Part shown: in pieces, positions 41,788-54,600 of the stretch
How the letters are laid out: each line of letters opens with the position of its first letter
How positions within the stretch are numbered: position 1 is the stretch's first letter
Assembly (NCBI RefSeq): GCF_001865575.2
Contig: NZ_CP017561.2
Coordinates: 1,984,001-2,048,000, forward strand
Reading direction: 5' to 3'
Source: Paraburkholderia sprentiae WSM5005
GTDB lineage: Bacteria > Pseudomonadota > Gammaproteobacteria > Burkholderiales > Burkholderiaceae
Length of the DNA stretch: 64,000 nt
Position numbers and translations under genes: made by a program
Notes under the pieces: model-generated
What the model saw: the letters and a program-made list of their open reading frames with translations, nothing else
Database searches by the model: none
What the model was told of the DNA's origin: nothing

Positions 41788-42597
41788 ATGGCTATCACCA
41801 TCAAGAATGAAGACGACATCGCGAAGATGCGCGTCGCCTGCCGGCTCGCGAGCGAAGTGCTCGACTACATCACGCCGTTCATCAAGGCCGGCGTCACCAC
41901 TGGCGAGCTCGACCGTCTGTGCCACGAATACATGCTCAAAGACCAGGGCACGGTTCCCGCGCCGCTGAATTACCAGCCGCCCGGCTATCCACCCTATCCG
42001 AAGGCCACCTGCATTTCGGTCAACGACGTGATCTGCCACGGCATTCCGGGCGACAAGGCGCTCAAGAACGGCGACGCGCTGAACATCGACATCACCGTCA
42101 TCAAAGACGGCTACTTCGGCGACACGAGCCGCATGTTCATCGTCGGCGAGGGGTCGATCATGGCGAAGCGCCTCGTGCAGGCCACTTTCGAATGCATGTG
42201 GCTCGGCATCGACCAGGTTCGCCCCGGCGCGCATCTCGGCGACATCGGCTATGCGATCCAGAAGCATGCCGAAGGCCTCGGCTACAGCGTGGTGCGTGAA
42301 TATTGCGGCCACGGCATCGGCACCGTGTTCCACGAAGACCCGCAAATCCTGCACTACGGCCGCCCCGGCACAGGGCTCGAACTGCAGGCCGGCATGATCT
42401 TCACGATCGAGCCGATGATCAACGCCGGCCGCCGCGACATCCGCACGATGCCCGACCAGTGGACCGTCAAGACCAAGGACCGCAGCCTGTCCGCGCAGTG
42501 GGAGCACACCGTGCTCGTCACGGAGACCGGCTACGACGTGCTGACCGTGTCGGCCGGTACGCCCGCGCGCCCGCCCGTGGTCGCGGCCACCGCCTGA
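41788..42597 (+). CDS. map: Methionine aminopeptidase, type I
   Basis: Removes the initiator methionine. 269 residues, pita-bread fold. Metal ligands Asp101, Asp112, His175 (CGHGIG), Glu208 (IEPM) and Glu239 (QWEHT). ATG at 41788 preceded by GAGGAAATC. Divergent from rpsB, as usual; glnD follows after 28 bp. Confidence 0.97.
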   Translation: MAITIKNEDDIAKMRVACRLASEVLDYITPFIKAGVTTGELDRLCHEYMLKDQGTVPAPLNYQPPGYPPYPKATCISVNDVICHGIPGDKALKNGDALNIDITVIKDGYFGDTSRMFIVGEGSIMAKRLVQATFECMWLGIDQVRPGAHLGDIGYAIQKHAEGLGYSVVREYCGHGIGTVFHEDPQILHYGRPGTGLELQAGMIFTIEPMINAGRRDIRTMPDQWTVKTKDRSLSAQWEHTVLVTETGYDVLTVSAGTPARPPVVAATA

Positions 42598-42625
42598 CCG
42601 ACTTCGACCTCCTCTTCCCCTGCCA

Positions 42626-45205
42626 ATGAGTAGCGTTCCAGCCGTCGCCCCCTCCCATGCCTCGTCGCTCAAGGCGGACTACAAAGTGGCCAAAGCCCAG
42701 TTGCTGGAACGCTTCCGAACGGCCACCAACGTCGACGCGTTGATGGCCGTGCTCGCGCGCGCCACGGACCATTCGTTGCGCGCAGCCTGGGAGACCTGCG
42801 AGCTGCCCGACGAGCTCGCGCTCGTCGCGGTCGGCGGCTATGGGCGCGGCGAGCTCGCGCCGCATTCCGACATCGACATCCTCGTGCTGCTGCCCGACGC
42901 GCGGCTCGAGCATCTGGACGCGCGCATCGAGCGCTTTATCAGCCTCGCGTGGGATCTCGGGCTGGAGCTTGGCAGTAGCGTGCGCAGTGTGTCGCAATGC
43001 ATCGAAGAAGCGGCCAACGACGTCACGGTGCGTACGTCGCTGCTGGAAGCGCGCCGCATCACGGGCAGCACCGCGCTGTTCGACGATTTCGCTCGACGTT
43101 ACCGCGCGGCGCTCGACCCGAAGGCGTTCTTCCAGGCGAAGGTGCTCGAAATGCGCCAGCGTCACGCGAAGTTTCAGGACACGCCCTACGCACTCGAGCC
43201 GAACATCAAGGAAAGTCCGGGCGGCCTGCGCGACCTGCAGCTGATCCTGTGGATCACCCAGGCGGCCGGCTTCGGCAGCAGTTGGCGCGAGCTCGAAGCG
43301 CGCGGGCTGATCACCGAGCGCGAGGCGCGCGAACTGCGCCACAACGAGGGCTTCCTGAAGTCGCTGCGCGCGCGGCTGCACGTGATCGCCGGGCGCCGCC
43401 AGGACATTCTGGTGTTCGACCTGCAGACGCCGGTCGCGCAAAGCTTCGGCTACGAGCCGACCGCGACCAAGCGCGCGAGCGAGCAGTTGATGCGCCGCTA
43501 CTACTGGGCCGCGAAAGCGGTCACGCAGCTCGCGACGATCCTGATCCAGAACATCGAGGCGCAGCTGTTTCCGAGCACGAGCGGCATCACGCGCGTGCTG
43601 TCGGATCGCTTCGTCGAAAAGCAGGGCATGCTGGAAATCGCGTCCGACGACCTGTTCCAGCGCGAGCCGAACGCGATCCTCGAAGCCTTCCTGCTCTACG
43701 AGCGCACACCCGGCGTGAAGGGTCTGTCGGCGCGCACGCTGCGCGCGATCTACAACGCCCGCGATGTGATGGACCAGCACTGGCGGCGCGATCCGGAAAA
43801 CCGCCGGCTCTTCATGGAAATCCTGAAGCAGCCGGCCGGCATCACGCATGCGTTCCGGCTGATGAACCAGACGAGTGTGCTCGGACGTTATCTGCTGAAT
43901 TTCCGGCGCATCGTCGGGCAGATGCAGCACGACCTGTATCACGTGTACACGGTCGATCAGCACATCCTCATGGTGCTGCGCAATCTGCGCCGCTTCGCGG
44001 TCGCCGAACATGCGCACGAATACCCGTTCTGCAGCCAGCTGATCGTGAACTTCGACCGGCCGTGGGTGCTGTACGTGGCCGCGCTGTTTCATGACATCGC
44101 GAAGGGCCGCGGCGGCGATCATTCCACGCTGGGCATGGCCGACGCGCGGCGTTTCTGCCGGCAGCACGGCATCGAAGGCGAGGATGGCGAGCTGGTCGTG
44201 TGGCTCGTACAGCAGCATCTGACGATGAGCCAGGTCGCGCAGAAGCAGGACACGAGCGACCCCGAAGTGATCAAGCGGTTTGCCGAGCTGGTCGGCACCG
44301 AGCGCCGTCTGACCGCGCTCTATCTGCTGACGGTCGCCGACATCCGCGGCACCAGCCCGAAGGTCTGGAACACGTGGAAAGGCAAGCTGCTCGAAGACCT
44401 CTACCGCACCACGCTCGCCGTGCTAGGCGGTGCTCAGCCGGACGCGCATTCGGAGCTGAAGTCGCGCCAGGAAGAGGCGCTTGCGCTGCTGCGCCTCGAA
44501 ACCGTGCCCGAAGGCGCGCAACGGGCGCTGTGGGACAAGCTCGACGTCGGCTACTTCCTGCGCCACGACGCGGCGGACATCGCGTGGCAGACGCGCGTGC
44601 TGTACCGCCACGTCGAAACACCGACGCCGTTCGTGCGCGCGCGCCCCTCGCCGATCGGCGAGGCGCTGCAGGTGCTCGTCTATGTGAAGGACCAGCCCGA
44701 CCTGTTCGCTGGCATCTGCGCGTACTTCGACCGCAACGGCCTGTCGGTGCTCGATGCGCGCGTCAGCACGACCCGCCACGGCTACGCGCTCGACAACTTC
44801 CTCGTCGCGCACACCGAAGAAGACGTGCACTATCGCGATATCGCCAATCTGGTCGAGCAGGAACTGACCGCGCGCCTCGCTGGCCACGGCACCTTGCTGC
44901 CCGGACCGTCGAAGGGCCGGCTGTCGCGGCTATCGCGTACCTTCCCCATTACGCCGCGCGTCGACCTGCGGGCCGATGAGCGCGGGCAATACTACATCCT
45001 GTCCGTGTCGGCGAACGACCGGCCAGGCCTTCTTTATTCGATCGCGCGCGTGCTCGCCGAGCATCGGGTTGGCGTCGCCTCGGCGCGGATCAATACGCTC
45101 GGCGAACGCGTCGAAGACGTGTTCCTTCTCGAAGGACACGGCCTGTCGGACAACCGCCTGCAAATTCAGGTCGAAACCGAACTACTGCGCGCGATCGCAG
45201 TGTGA
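42626..45205 (+). CDS. glnD: [Protein-PII] uridylyltransferase/uridylyl-removing enzyme
   Basis: Nitrogen sensor that uridylylates PII in low glutamine. 859 residues: nucleotidyltransferase domain with [20 protein letters not shown] (Asp82, Asp84), HD domain with His489-Asp490 ([14 protein letters not shown]), and two C-terminal ACT domains ([17 protein letters not shown] and [17 protein letters not shown]). Downstream of map, 6 bp before the pseudouridine synthase gene. Confidence 0.97.
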   Translation: MSSVPAVAPSHASSLKADYKVAKAQLLERFRTATNVDALMAVLARATDHSLRAAWETCELPDELALVAVGGYGRGELAPHSDIDILVLLPDARLEHLDARIERFISLAWDLGLELGSSVRSVSQCIEEAANDVTVRTSLLEARRITGSTALFDDFARRYRAALDPKAFFQAKVLEMRQRHAKFQDTPYALEPNIKESPGGLRDLQLILWITQAAGFGSSWRELEARGLITEREARELRHNEGFLKSLRARLHVIAGRRQDILVFDLQTPVAQSFGYEPTATKRASEQLMRRYYWAAKAVTQLATILIQNIEAQLFPSTSGITRVLSDRFVEKQGMLEIASDDLFQREPNAILEAFLLYERTPGVKGLSARTLRAIYNARDVMDQHWRRDPENRRLFMEILKQPAGITHAFRLMNQTSVLGRYLLNFRRIVGQMQHDLYHVYTVDQHILMVLRNLRRFAVAEHAHEYPFCSQLIVNFDRPWVLYVAALFHDIAKGRGGDHSTLGMADARRFCRQHGIEGEDGELVVWLVQQHLTMSQVAQKQDTSDPEVIKRFAELVGTERRLTALYLLTVADIRGTSPKVWNTWKGKLLEDLYRTTLAVLGGAQPDAHSELKSRQEEALALLRLETVPEGAQRALWDKLDVGYFLRHDAADIAWQTRVLYRHVETPTPFVRARPSPIGEALQVLVYVKDQPDLFAGICAYFDRNGLSVLDARVSTTRHGYALDNFLVAHTEEDVHYRDIANLVEQELTARLAGHGTLLPGPSKGRLSRLSRTFPITPRVDLRADERGQYYILSVSANDRPGLLYSIARVLAEHRVGVASARINTLGERVEDVFLLEGHGLSDNRLQIQVETELLRAIAV

Positions 45206-45211
45206 GAATTC

Positions 45212-47353
45212 ATGCGAACCAAATTAACAGCGAAGCATCCGCGGCCGGCATCATCCGAACGCGCCCCTGTCCGCTCGGGCAGCGCGTCGGCGCGTAAGCC
45301 GACCCGTCCAGCGCGGCCGAACCCATTTGGGGCCGAGGCGGGCTCGACCCGCGAAGGCGCGGCATCGACGAGGAGCGGCGCGAAGCGGCCGGCTGGCGCT
45401 AAGCCGGCGGGCGCAGGTGCGCGCACGCCGCGTGCCGAAGGGTCGGTCGCGCGCGGTCGGGGCGCGGCTCCCACGAGCGCGCCGCGCCGGTTCGAAGGTG
45501 TGGCCGAGCGTGGCGAGCGCGCACCGCGTCGTTTCGAAGGCAGCGCAGAGCGCGGCGAACGTGCGCCTCGGCGGGGATTCGGCGAGCGTGGCGAACGCGC
45601 GCCGCGTCGTTTCGAAGGCAGCGCGGAGCGCGGCGAGCGTGCGCCTCGGCGCGAATTCAGCGAGCGTGGCGAACGTGCGCCGCGTCGTTTCGAAGGCAGC
45701 GCGGAGCGCGGCGAGCGTGCGCCTCGGCGCGAATTCGGCGAGCGCGGCGAACGCGCACCGCGTCGTTTCGAAGGCAGCGCGGAGCGCGGCGAGCGTGCGC
45801 CTCGGCGCGAATTCAGCGAGCGTGGCGAACGTGCGCCGAGTCGTTTTGAAGGCAGCGCAGAGCGCGGCGAGCGTGCGCCTCGACGCGAATTCGGCGAGCG
45901 TGGCGAGCGCGCACCGCGTCGTTTCGAAGGCAGCGCGGAGCGCGGCGAGCGTGCGCCTCGGCGCGAATTCAGCGAGCGTGGCGAGCGCGCACCGCGTCGT
46001 TTCGAAGGCAGCGCGGAGCGCGGCGAGCGCGCGCCTCGCAGTTTTGACCAACGCGCACCGCGCCGCGACGCCGGCGAACGCGGTCCGTTCAGCGGTCCGC
46101 GCGCAGGCGCAGGCAGGCCGTCGGAAGGCGGCGCCCGTGGCGATCGTCCGGTGCGCCGCGAGCGCGATAGCGCCGAGCGTCCGCGCTTCGGTAGCGATCG
46201 CGGTGAGCCGCAGCAGCGTCGCGGCGGCGATCGAGGCGCGCGCAGCGACAGCGCCCCGCGCCGTTTCGAAGGTGAGCGCAGCGTCGCGAAGCCGGGAAAA
46301 GGCGGCTACGGCGAGCGTACCGAGCGTCCGGCGCACGCGACGCGTGAGGACCGCGGCGAGCACGGTGCACGCGGCGATCGTCCGCCCTCGCGTCGCGAGT
46401 CCGGCGAACGCACCGAGCGTCGCGAGCGCCCTGCGCGCAGCTTCGACGACACGTTGCCAGCCGCGAGCCGCCGCTTCGGTGACGACCGACCAGCCCGCGC
46501 CGCGAAGCCGCGAGCGTCAGCAGCCAAAGCGGCGCAGCCCATCGACACCACCGTCGAGGCCGCCCGCCCATCCCGCCGCGATCGCGAAGACGCGCCGGGC
46601 ATGCTGCGTCTGTCAAAGCTGATGTCGAAACTCGGCATTTGCTCGCGCCGCGAGGCCGACGAATGGATCGAGAAAGGCTGGGTCATGGTCGACGGCGAGC
46701 GCGTCGATACGCTCGGCGCGAAGGTATTCCCCGATCAACGCATCGACATCGACCCGGCCGCCGCAGCCGCTCAGTCGAGCCAGGTGACCGTGATCGTTCA
46801 CAAGCCGGTCGGGCTCGTCTCGGGCCAGGCGGAGGACGACTATCAGCCGGCTATCACGCTCGTCACGCCGGAGAATCGCTGGGAAGGCGACCGTTCGGGC
46901 ATCAGCTTCTCGATGTCGCATCTGCGCCAGCTCGCACCGGCCGGGCGTCTCGACATCGATTCGACCGGCCTGCTCGTGCTGACGCAGGACGGCCGCATCG
47001 CGAAGCAACTGATCGGCGGTCATTCGGAAGTGGACAAGGAGTATCTGGTGCGCGTCGCGTACGGCGAGTGCACCGTCGACGTCGAAAGCCACTTCCCGGC
47101 CGAAAAACTCGCGCTGCTGTGCCACGGCCTGTCGCTCGACGACGTCGCGCTGAAGCCCGCGCAGGTCAGCTGGCAGAACGGCGAGCAACTGCGTTTCGTG
47201 CTTCGCGAAGGCAAGAAGCGTCAGATTCGCCGCATGTGCGAACTGGTCGGTCTGGAAGTGCTGGGCCTGAAGCGGGTTCGCATCGGCGAGGTGATGCTCG
47301 GCGCGCTGCCGCCGGGACAGTGGCGCTATCTGTCGCAAGACGAGTCGTTCTGA
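45212..47353 (+). CDS. rluB: RluB/RsuA-type 23S rRNA pseudouridine synthase with long repetitive N-terminus
   Basis: 713 residues. The C-terminal third (from about residue 463) is a normal RsuA/RluB-type enzyme: S4 domain (LRLSKLMSKLGICSRREADEWIEKG), catalytic Asp581 in GRLDIDSTGL, and KKRQIRRMCELVGL. The first 460 residues are low-complexity and Arg/Gly/Glu-rich, with about seven nearly identical 26-residue units around RGERAPRRFEGSAE. Arginine-rich heads are common in this family in Burkholderia; they probably bind RNA. It modifies the U2605 region of 23S rRNA if RluB; RluE or RluF identity is less likely. Starts 6 bp after glnD and ends before a terminator. Confidence 0.9.
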   Translation: MRTKLTAKHPRPASSERAPVRSGSASARKPTRPARPNPFGAEAGSTREGAASTRSGAKRPAGAKPAGAGARTPRAEGSVARGRGAAPTSAPRRFEGVAERGERAPRRFEGSAERGERAPRRGFGERGERAPRRFEGSAERGERAPRREFSERGERAPRRFEGSAERGERAPRREFGERGERAPRRFEGSAERGERAPRREFSERGERAPSRFEGSAERGERAPRREFGERGERAPRRFEGSAERGERAPRREFSERGERAPRRFEGSAERGERAPRSFDQRAPRRDAGERGPFSGPRAGAGRPSEGGARGDRPVRRERDSAERPRFGSDRGEPQQRRGGDRGARSDSAPRRFEGERSVAKPGKGGYGERTERPAHATREDRGEHGARGDRPPSRRESGERTERRERPARSFDDTLPAASRRFGDDRPARAAKPRASAAKAAQPIDTTVEAARPSRRDREDAPGMLRLSKLMSKLGICSRREADEWIEKGWVMVDGERVDTLGAKVFPDQRIDIDPAAAAAQSSQVTVIVHKPVGLVSGQAEDDYQPAITLVTPENRWEGDRSGISFSMSHLRQLAPAGRLDIDSTGLLVLTQDGRIAKQLIGGHSEVDKEYLVRVAYGECTVDVESHFPAEKLALLCHGLSLDDVALKPAQVSWQNGEQLRFVLREGKKRQIRRMCELVGLEVLGLKRVRIGEVMLGALPPGQWRYLSQDESF
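45485..46045 (+). repeat. 78-bp in-frame tandem repeat array in the pseudouridine synthase gene
   Basis: The marker GTTTCGAAGG recurs at 45531, 45609, 45687, 45765, (45843 with one change), 45921 and 45999, an exact 78-bp period, seven copies plus a partial one at the left edge. Copies differ at only a few positions, mostly third bases, so expansion or homogenisation must be recent or ongoing. Each copy encodes 26 residues. Confidence 0.9.
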
Positions 47354-47404
47354 GGCCCGTCCGCCGCGCCTCCGTGTTCAGAGCAGGCGCATCAGGACAA
47401 CAAA

Positions 47405-47428
47405 AACCCGCGCACACAGGCGCGGGTT
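47405..47428. terminator. Terminator after the pseudouridine synthase gene
   Basis: AACCCGCGC (47405-47413), loop of 6, GCGCGGGTT (47420-47428) followed by TTTT on the plus strand and flanked by an A-run on the other side, so it can serve both the plus-strand gene and the convergent def. Confidence 0.85.
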
Positions 47429-47472
47429 TTTTATTGGCGGCGGCCGCGCTGCCCGATCAGCGTTGAGCCCCG

Positions 47473-48005
47473 TCAGTCGTCGCTATTCGGATCCAGATCC
47501 GGGAACAGAGTCTCGGTAAAGCCGAACTTCGAGAAATCGGTAATCCGCATCGGATACAGCTTGCCGATCAGATGATCGCATTCGTGCTGCACGACCCGCG
47601 CGTGAAAGCCCTCGGCGACCCGATCGATCGGCTTGCCGAATTGATCGAAGCCGTGATAGCGGATCATCGAAAACCGGCTGACCACGCCGCGCAGTCCCGG
47701 CACCGACAGGCAGCCCTCCCAGCTCTCTTCCATGTCCTGCGAGACCGGCGTGACGGTCGGGTTGATCAGCACCGTTTCCGGCACCGGCGGCGCGTCCGGA
47801 TAGCGCGCGTTCGAACCGAAGCCGAAGATCACCACCTGCAGATCGACGCCGATCTGCGGCGCGGCAAGACCCGCGCCGTTCGCGTCGTGCATGGTCTCGA
47901 ACATGTCTTCCACGAGCCGGTGCAGTTCGGGCGTGTCGAAGCGGTCGACCGGCTCGGCGATTCGCAGCAGGCGCGGATCGCCCATCTTCAGAATGTCGTG
48001 AATCA

Positions 48006-48006
<1 letters not shown>
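47473..48006 (-). CDS. def: Peptide deformylase
   Basis: Removes the formyl group from nascent chains. 177 residues. Motifs: [19 protein letters not shown] (zinc Cys) and [13 protein letters not shown] (HExxH). The ATG at 48006 overlaps the ligA stop by one base (TGATG), so it is translationally linked to ligA. Many Burkholderia have more than one def; this is not the one beside fmt. Confidence 0.96.
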
Positions 48007-50090
<2,084 letters not shown>

Positions 50091-50178
50091 TCAAAGACGG
50101 ACATCGAATTATCGCAGGAAGCGTGCCCCTTTACATCGCTGAATGGGCGCGCGCCGCGCTGCAACGTAGGCCGCAAAC

Positions 50179-50209
50179 GACGACGGCCGCACATCGTGCG
50201 GCCGTCGTC
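50179..50209. terminator. Strong hairpin between zipA and ligA
   Basis: GACGACGGCCGCAC (50179-50192) and GTGCGGCCGTCGTC (50196-50209), a perfect 14-bp stem with a 3-nt loop, 27 bp after the zipA stop. On the minus strand only GTTT follows, so it may be a weak terminator or an mRNA 3'-end stabiliser rather than a complete stop. Confidence 0.65.
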
Positions 50210-50235
50210 AAAACGCGTAGAACGCTGCAAAAGGC

Positions 50236-51549
50236 TTACTGGCTGAACAGGCGCCGCGTGGCCGGAGAACCTGCCGGAATACCGGCCTGTTCGAGCTTCG
50301 CGTACAGCGTCATCAACTGTTTTTCGATCGCGAGCAGCGCGCTTTCCGGCAGCGGCCGGCGACCGTCGTCGACCACGCGTCCGCCGATGCGCTCGGCCAG
50401 CGACTTCGCGTAATCGCACATCAGACGGAACGGCAGAATGTCTTCGTCGGCAACCGGCACGTCGAGCACCAGCGTGATCATCTCGCCGCCTTTGTAGGTG
50501 AGGTCGTCGCGCAAGAAGTTGGTGTCGCCGAACTGCAGCATGAACACCGGGCTTTGCCGCGCGTCGAGCTTGACGAAGCGCGTGCCGTCGCGCGACAGCA
50601 GCAGACCGTCCTGCGACGCGACCGCCTGCACGTAGTTGGCCGACCACGGCGCGCCGTCCGACAACACGTTGATCGACAACTGCGCGTCGCACTGGGCCGC
50701 AAAGCCGTCGAGCTCGCGCGCCATCGCGACGGTTTCGAGCATGTCGGGGAATTCCGGCGCCGCATCGAGCGTGTCGGCCAACTGCTGCACACCGGTCACG
50801 AATTCGGAAAACTCGAGTTCGTTGAGCGCACCGCTGCGGTTGGCGAGTTGAACGGCGGCGCGCAGTTCTTCGTAGCGCGTGCCGTTCTGCAGCAGCTCCC
50901 ACGCGCCGCCGCCGTCGGGCTTGCCCTCGATATGCACCGGCTTGCTGCCCGCGCGGCGCAAGCGCTGCGCGAGCGGCAGCACCTTGTCGCCGGCTACCGG
51001 GCCGTTCAGCCGGATCGGCACGATACAGTCGATGCGTCGATCGACGATCGCGGGCGGTGCCGACGAAATGGTCGTGGCGGCCGGCAGGATCGGTTCGACG
51101 CGCTGCTGGGCGCCGGGCGCGGGCTGGGTCGGGAGCGCTTCTGCCGCGGGCCGCTCTGCGTTCGCGCCGGGCGCCGCCGCATGCTCACCGTCGCCGCCGG
51201 CAATGGCGTCCGCCGGCGGATAGCCGTTCGGTGACGTCATCTCAGCCTGGATATCGGCCGGTGTATCAAGCGGCGCGGCGCCCGCGCCGAACGTCGGTTC
51301 GACGCGCGCGGCGGTCGGGTGCGCTGCCTCGGCGCTCACGCTCGGCTCGCGCCGCGTGCTCGGCCGGGCCGGCTCGATGAACGGGCTCTGCTCCTCATGC
51401 TCGTCCCGCGCAAAGCTCTCGGTGGTGTCGGCCGGCATCGGCCGCGGCATCTTGCGGCGCACCTTCGCGCCCTGCCACGCGTTGTATACGACGACGCCCC
51501 CCACCACCACGGCACCCGCGCCGATCAAACCGAGTGTCAACTCGTCCAT
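50236..51549 (-). CDS. zipA: Cell division protein ZipA homologue
   Basis: FtsZ-tethering division protein. 437 residues: one N-terminal membrane segment (about 4-22, LTLGLIGAGAVVVGGVVVYNAW), a long Pro/Ala-rich linker (to about 170), and a C-terminal ZipA FtsZ-binding domain (about 290-420, ELDGFAAQCDAQLSINVLSDGAPW, FVKLDARQSPVFMLQFGDTNFL). Location between smc and ligA supports the call. Confidence 0.88.
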   Translation of the reverse strand: MDELTLGLIGAGAVVVGGVVVYNAWQGAKVRRKMPRPMPADTTESFARDEHEEQSPFIEPARPSTRREPSVSAEAAHPTAARVEPTFGAGAAPLDTPADIQAEMTSPNGYPPADAIAGGDGEHAAAPGANAERPAAEALPTQPAPGAQQRVEPILPAATTISSAPPAIVDRRIDCIVPIRLNGPVAGDKVLPLAQRLRRAGSKPVHIEGKPDGGGAWELLQNGTRYEELRAAVQLANRSGALNELEFSEFVTGVQQLADTLDAAPEFPDMLETVAMARELDGFAAQCDAQLSINVLSDGAPWSANYVQAVASQDGLLLSRDGTRFVKLDARQSPVFMLQFGDTNFLRDDLTYKGGEMITLVLDVPVADEDILPFRLMCDYAKSLAERIGGRVVDDGRRPLPESALLAIEKQLMTLYAKLEQAGIPAGSPATRRLFSQ

Positions 51550-51661
51550 GCATGCTCCATCAGCAATTCTTTATCCGCGCGGGCCTCTCGTCCGCTCCAC
51601 GTACCGCGCGGCGCTCGATCAGGCCGCTGCGCTGGATGCGGATGCCCGCGAAGGCGTTAAC

Positions 51662-54600
51662 TCAAACGATATTCTGGGCGAAACCCGCCGCCGTTTCCAT
51701 GTCGACCGCAACGATCCGCGAGACGCCCTGCTCCTGCATCGTCACGCCGATCAGCTGCTGCGCCATCTCCATCGCAATCTTGTTGTGCGAGATGAACAGG
51801 AACTGGGTTTTGTCCGACATCGCCCGTACCAGATTCGCGAAACGCTCGGTGTTGGCATCGTCGAGCGGCGCGTCCACTTCGTCGAGCAGACAGAACGGCG
51901 CGGGATTCAGCTGGAACATCGCGAACACGAGCGCGGTCGCGGTCAGCGCTTTCTCGCCGCCCGACAGCAGGTGAATCGTCGAATTCTTCTTGCCCGGCGG
52001 CTGCGCCATCACCTGCACGCCGGCGTCGAGGATTTCGTCGCCGGTCATGATCAGCTTCGCCTGGCCGCCACCGAATAGACGCGGGAACAGCTCGCCGAAA
52101 TGCCGGTTCACTTCGTCGAACGTGCTTTGCAGCAGCGTGCGCGTTTCGGCGTCGATCTTGCGGATCGCGTCTTCGAGCGTTTCGATTGCGCTCGTCAGAT
52201 CGGCCGACTGCGAATCGAGGAAGCTCTTGCGCTCGGTCGCGGCCTTCAGCTCGTCGAGCGCGGCCATGTTGACCGGCCCCAGCGCGACGATCGCGTTGTT
52301 GATGCGCGTGACTTCGCCCTGCAGGTACGACGGCTTCATGTCCGGCGTCAGCTTGGCTTGCAGCTCGGCTTCATCGACACCGGCCGCGCTCAACTGCTCG
52401 ACGAACTGCTCGCCGTTGATGCGCGCAGCCTGCTCCTTCAACTGCAACTCGCTGATACGGTCGCGCAGCGGCTGCAACGCGCGCTCGGCGCTCAAACGCG
52501 TCTCGTCGGCCGAGCGCAGTTTCGCGGTCAAGTCGTCGAGCTCGACGCGCGCGGCGCGCAGCGCCTCTTCTTTCGCGGTGCGGATGTCGAGCGCGTCCTG
52601 CAGACCGGTGTGCGCGGTCTGCTCGTTGATCGTTTCCAGCTCGGCGCGCGCGTCTTCAAGCGCGCCCGCGACGCGCTCGCTCTGCTCGTGCGCGACCTGG
52701 ATGCTGCGCTTCAATTCGTCGATGCGGTTCGCCATGTTGCGCGCGGCGAAGCGCGCGTCGGTGGCGGCGCGGTCGAGATCGCGCGCTTCGCCGCGGGCGG
52801 TCGTCAGGTCTTCGTCGAGCGATTCGAAGGCGAGCTGGTGATCTTCGAAGCGCGCCTGCAGTTCGGCAAGTTCGCCATCGTGACGCTCGAAGTTCGCTTC
52901 CGATTCGGCGCGCAGCGCCCGCTGCTCGTCGATCTGCGCGACGATCTCGTCGAGTTCCTCGCGAATCTGCGTGCTGCGCTGCGTATAGCGTTCGTGCGCC
53001 TGAGTGAGCTTGAGCACGTCCATCTGCAACGCGTGCACCCGCTGCGTCGCGCGTTCGGTCTGCTGGCGCATCTCGGCGAGCGCCTGCGCGGCCTGCGTGT
53101 GGGCGGCTTCGGCGCGGATCGCGGCGGCCTTCGCCTCGTCGGCGAGTAGGGCCTGCGCGCGCACCTGGCGGCCGAGGTTTTCGATTTCCTGCTGGCGCGC
53201 GAGCATGCCGGCCTGCTCGGAATCGGCCGCGTACAGCTGCACGCCGACGCGCGTGACCACGTGCCCCGCCTTCACGATGAACGCGCCGCCCTCGGGCAGC
53301 TGCGCGCGCATAGAAAGCGCCTGCTGCAGATCGTCGGCGACGAATGCGAGGCCGAGCCAGTCGGTCAGTACCGCGCGGATGCCCGCGTCTTCGATGCGCA
53401 CGAGCGACAGCAGCGAGCGCAGCGCGCCCGCCGCCGGGGCCGGCTGACCGGCCGCGGGCGGCGCGTAGAACGCGAGCTTGGCCGGTGGCGCATCGGTGGC
53501 GAACGCCTTGACCCAGTCGAGATTCGACACTTCGAGCGCGGCGAGGCGCTCGCGCAGCACCGCTTCGAGCGCGGTTTCCCAACCGGCCTCGACATGCAGT
53601 TTCTTCCACAGACGCGGCAGGCTCCCCAGCTCGTGCTTGTCGAGCCACGGCTGGATCTTGCCTTCGGTCTGCACGTTTTCCTGCAACTGCTTGAGCGCGG
53701 CGAGGCGCGCGTCGAGCTGATGGATCTGCGCGCTTTCTGCCTGCACGCGCTCCTGCGCGGCGCGGCGTTCGCCGTCGAGCCGCGGCAGCGCCTCCTGCGC
53801 ATCGGCAAGGCGCGCCTGTGCGTCGTGAAGGATTTCCTCGTGCTCGACGAGCTGCATGCGCAACTCCTCGAGCTGCGCTTCGTCGGGCGCGTCGAGGCCG
53901 CCCTGTTCCGATTTCAGCCGCTCATGGCGCTGCTGCAACTGCTGCAACTGCTGATCGGCATTGCGCTGATGCGCGGCTTCGAGCTTCAGCGCCTGCTCCG
54001 TTTGCGCGATGCCGCCGCGCTCGGTATTGAGCTCCGCCTGGGCGTCGCGCCAGCGCGCTTCGAGCGCGGGCAGCGCATCGTGCTTCGCGGCGGCGGCGTC
54101 TTCAGCGAGCACGGCTTTTTCTTCGGCGACGGCCAGTTGCTCTTCGGCGTCGGCGATGTCGTCCTGCGCCTTGTCGGCCTGCGACTGCCACTGCTCGCGC
54201 TGCGCCGTCAGCGCGGCGATCTGCGCCTGCACGCGGTTGCGCGATTCGACGATGAAGCGGATCTCGGCTTCCAGCCGGCTCACTTCGGCGTTCGCTTCGT
54301 ACAGCGCGCCCTGCGCGCCCTGCATCGCATCACTCGCCGAATAATGCGCGACGCGCAGCGTTTCGAGTTCCGCCTCGACTTCACGCTGCTTCGCGGTTTG
54401 CGCTTCGAGATCGATCTGCGCCTGTTCGATTGCGCGCTGCTGGCGCTGCTGCTCACCGGCCGCCTCGTTCTTGCGCAACAGCCATAACAGCCGCTGCTTT
54501 TCCTCGCCGTCGCTTTGCAGCTCGCGATAGCGCGTTGCGACGACCGCCTGCCCCTCCAGCTTCTCGAGATTCGCGCCGAGCTCGCGGATGATGTCCTCGA

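Noticed and set aside
45485..46045. Regular repeats resembling a CRISPR array
   Set aside because: The 78-bp units are contiguous and in frame with no unique spacers, and lie inside a gene.
45251..46363. A 370-codon minus-strand frame opposite the pseudouridine synthase head
   Set aside because: Repetitive only because the coding strand is; Ala/Thr/Arg-rich without domain or ribosome site.
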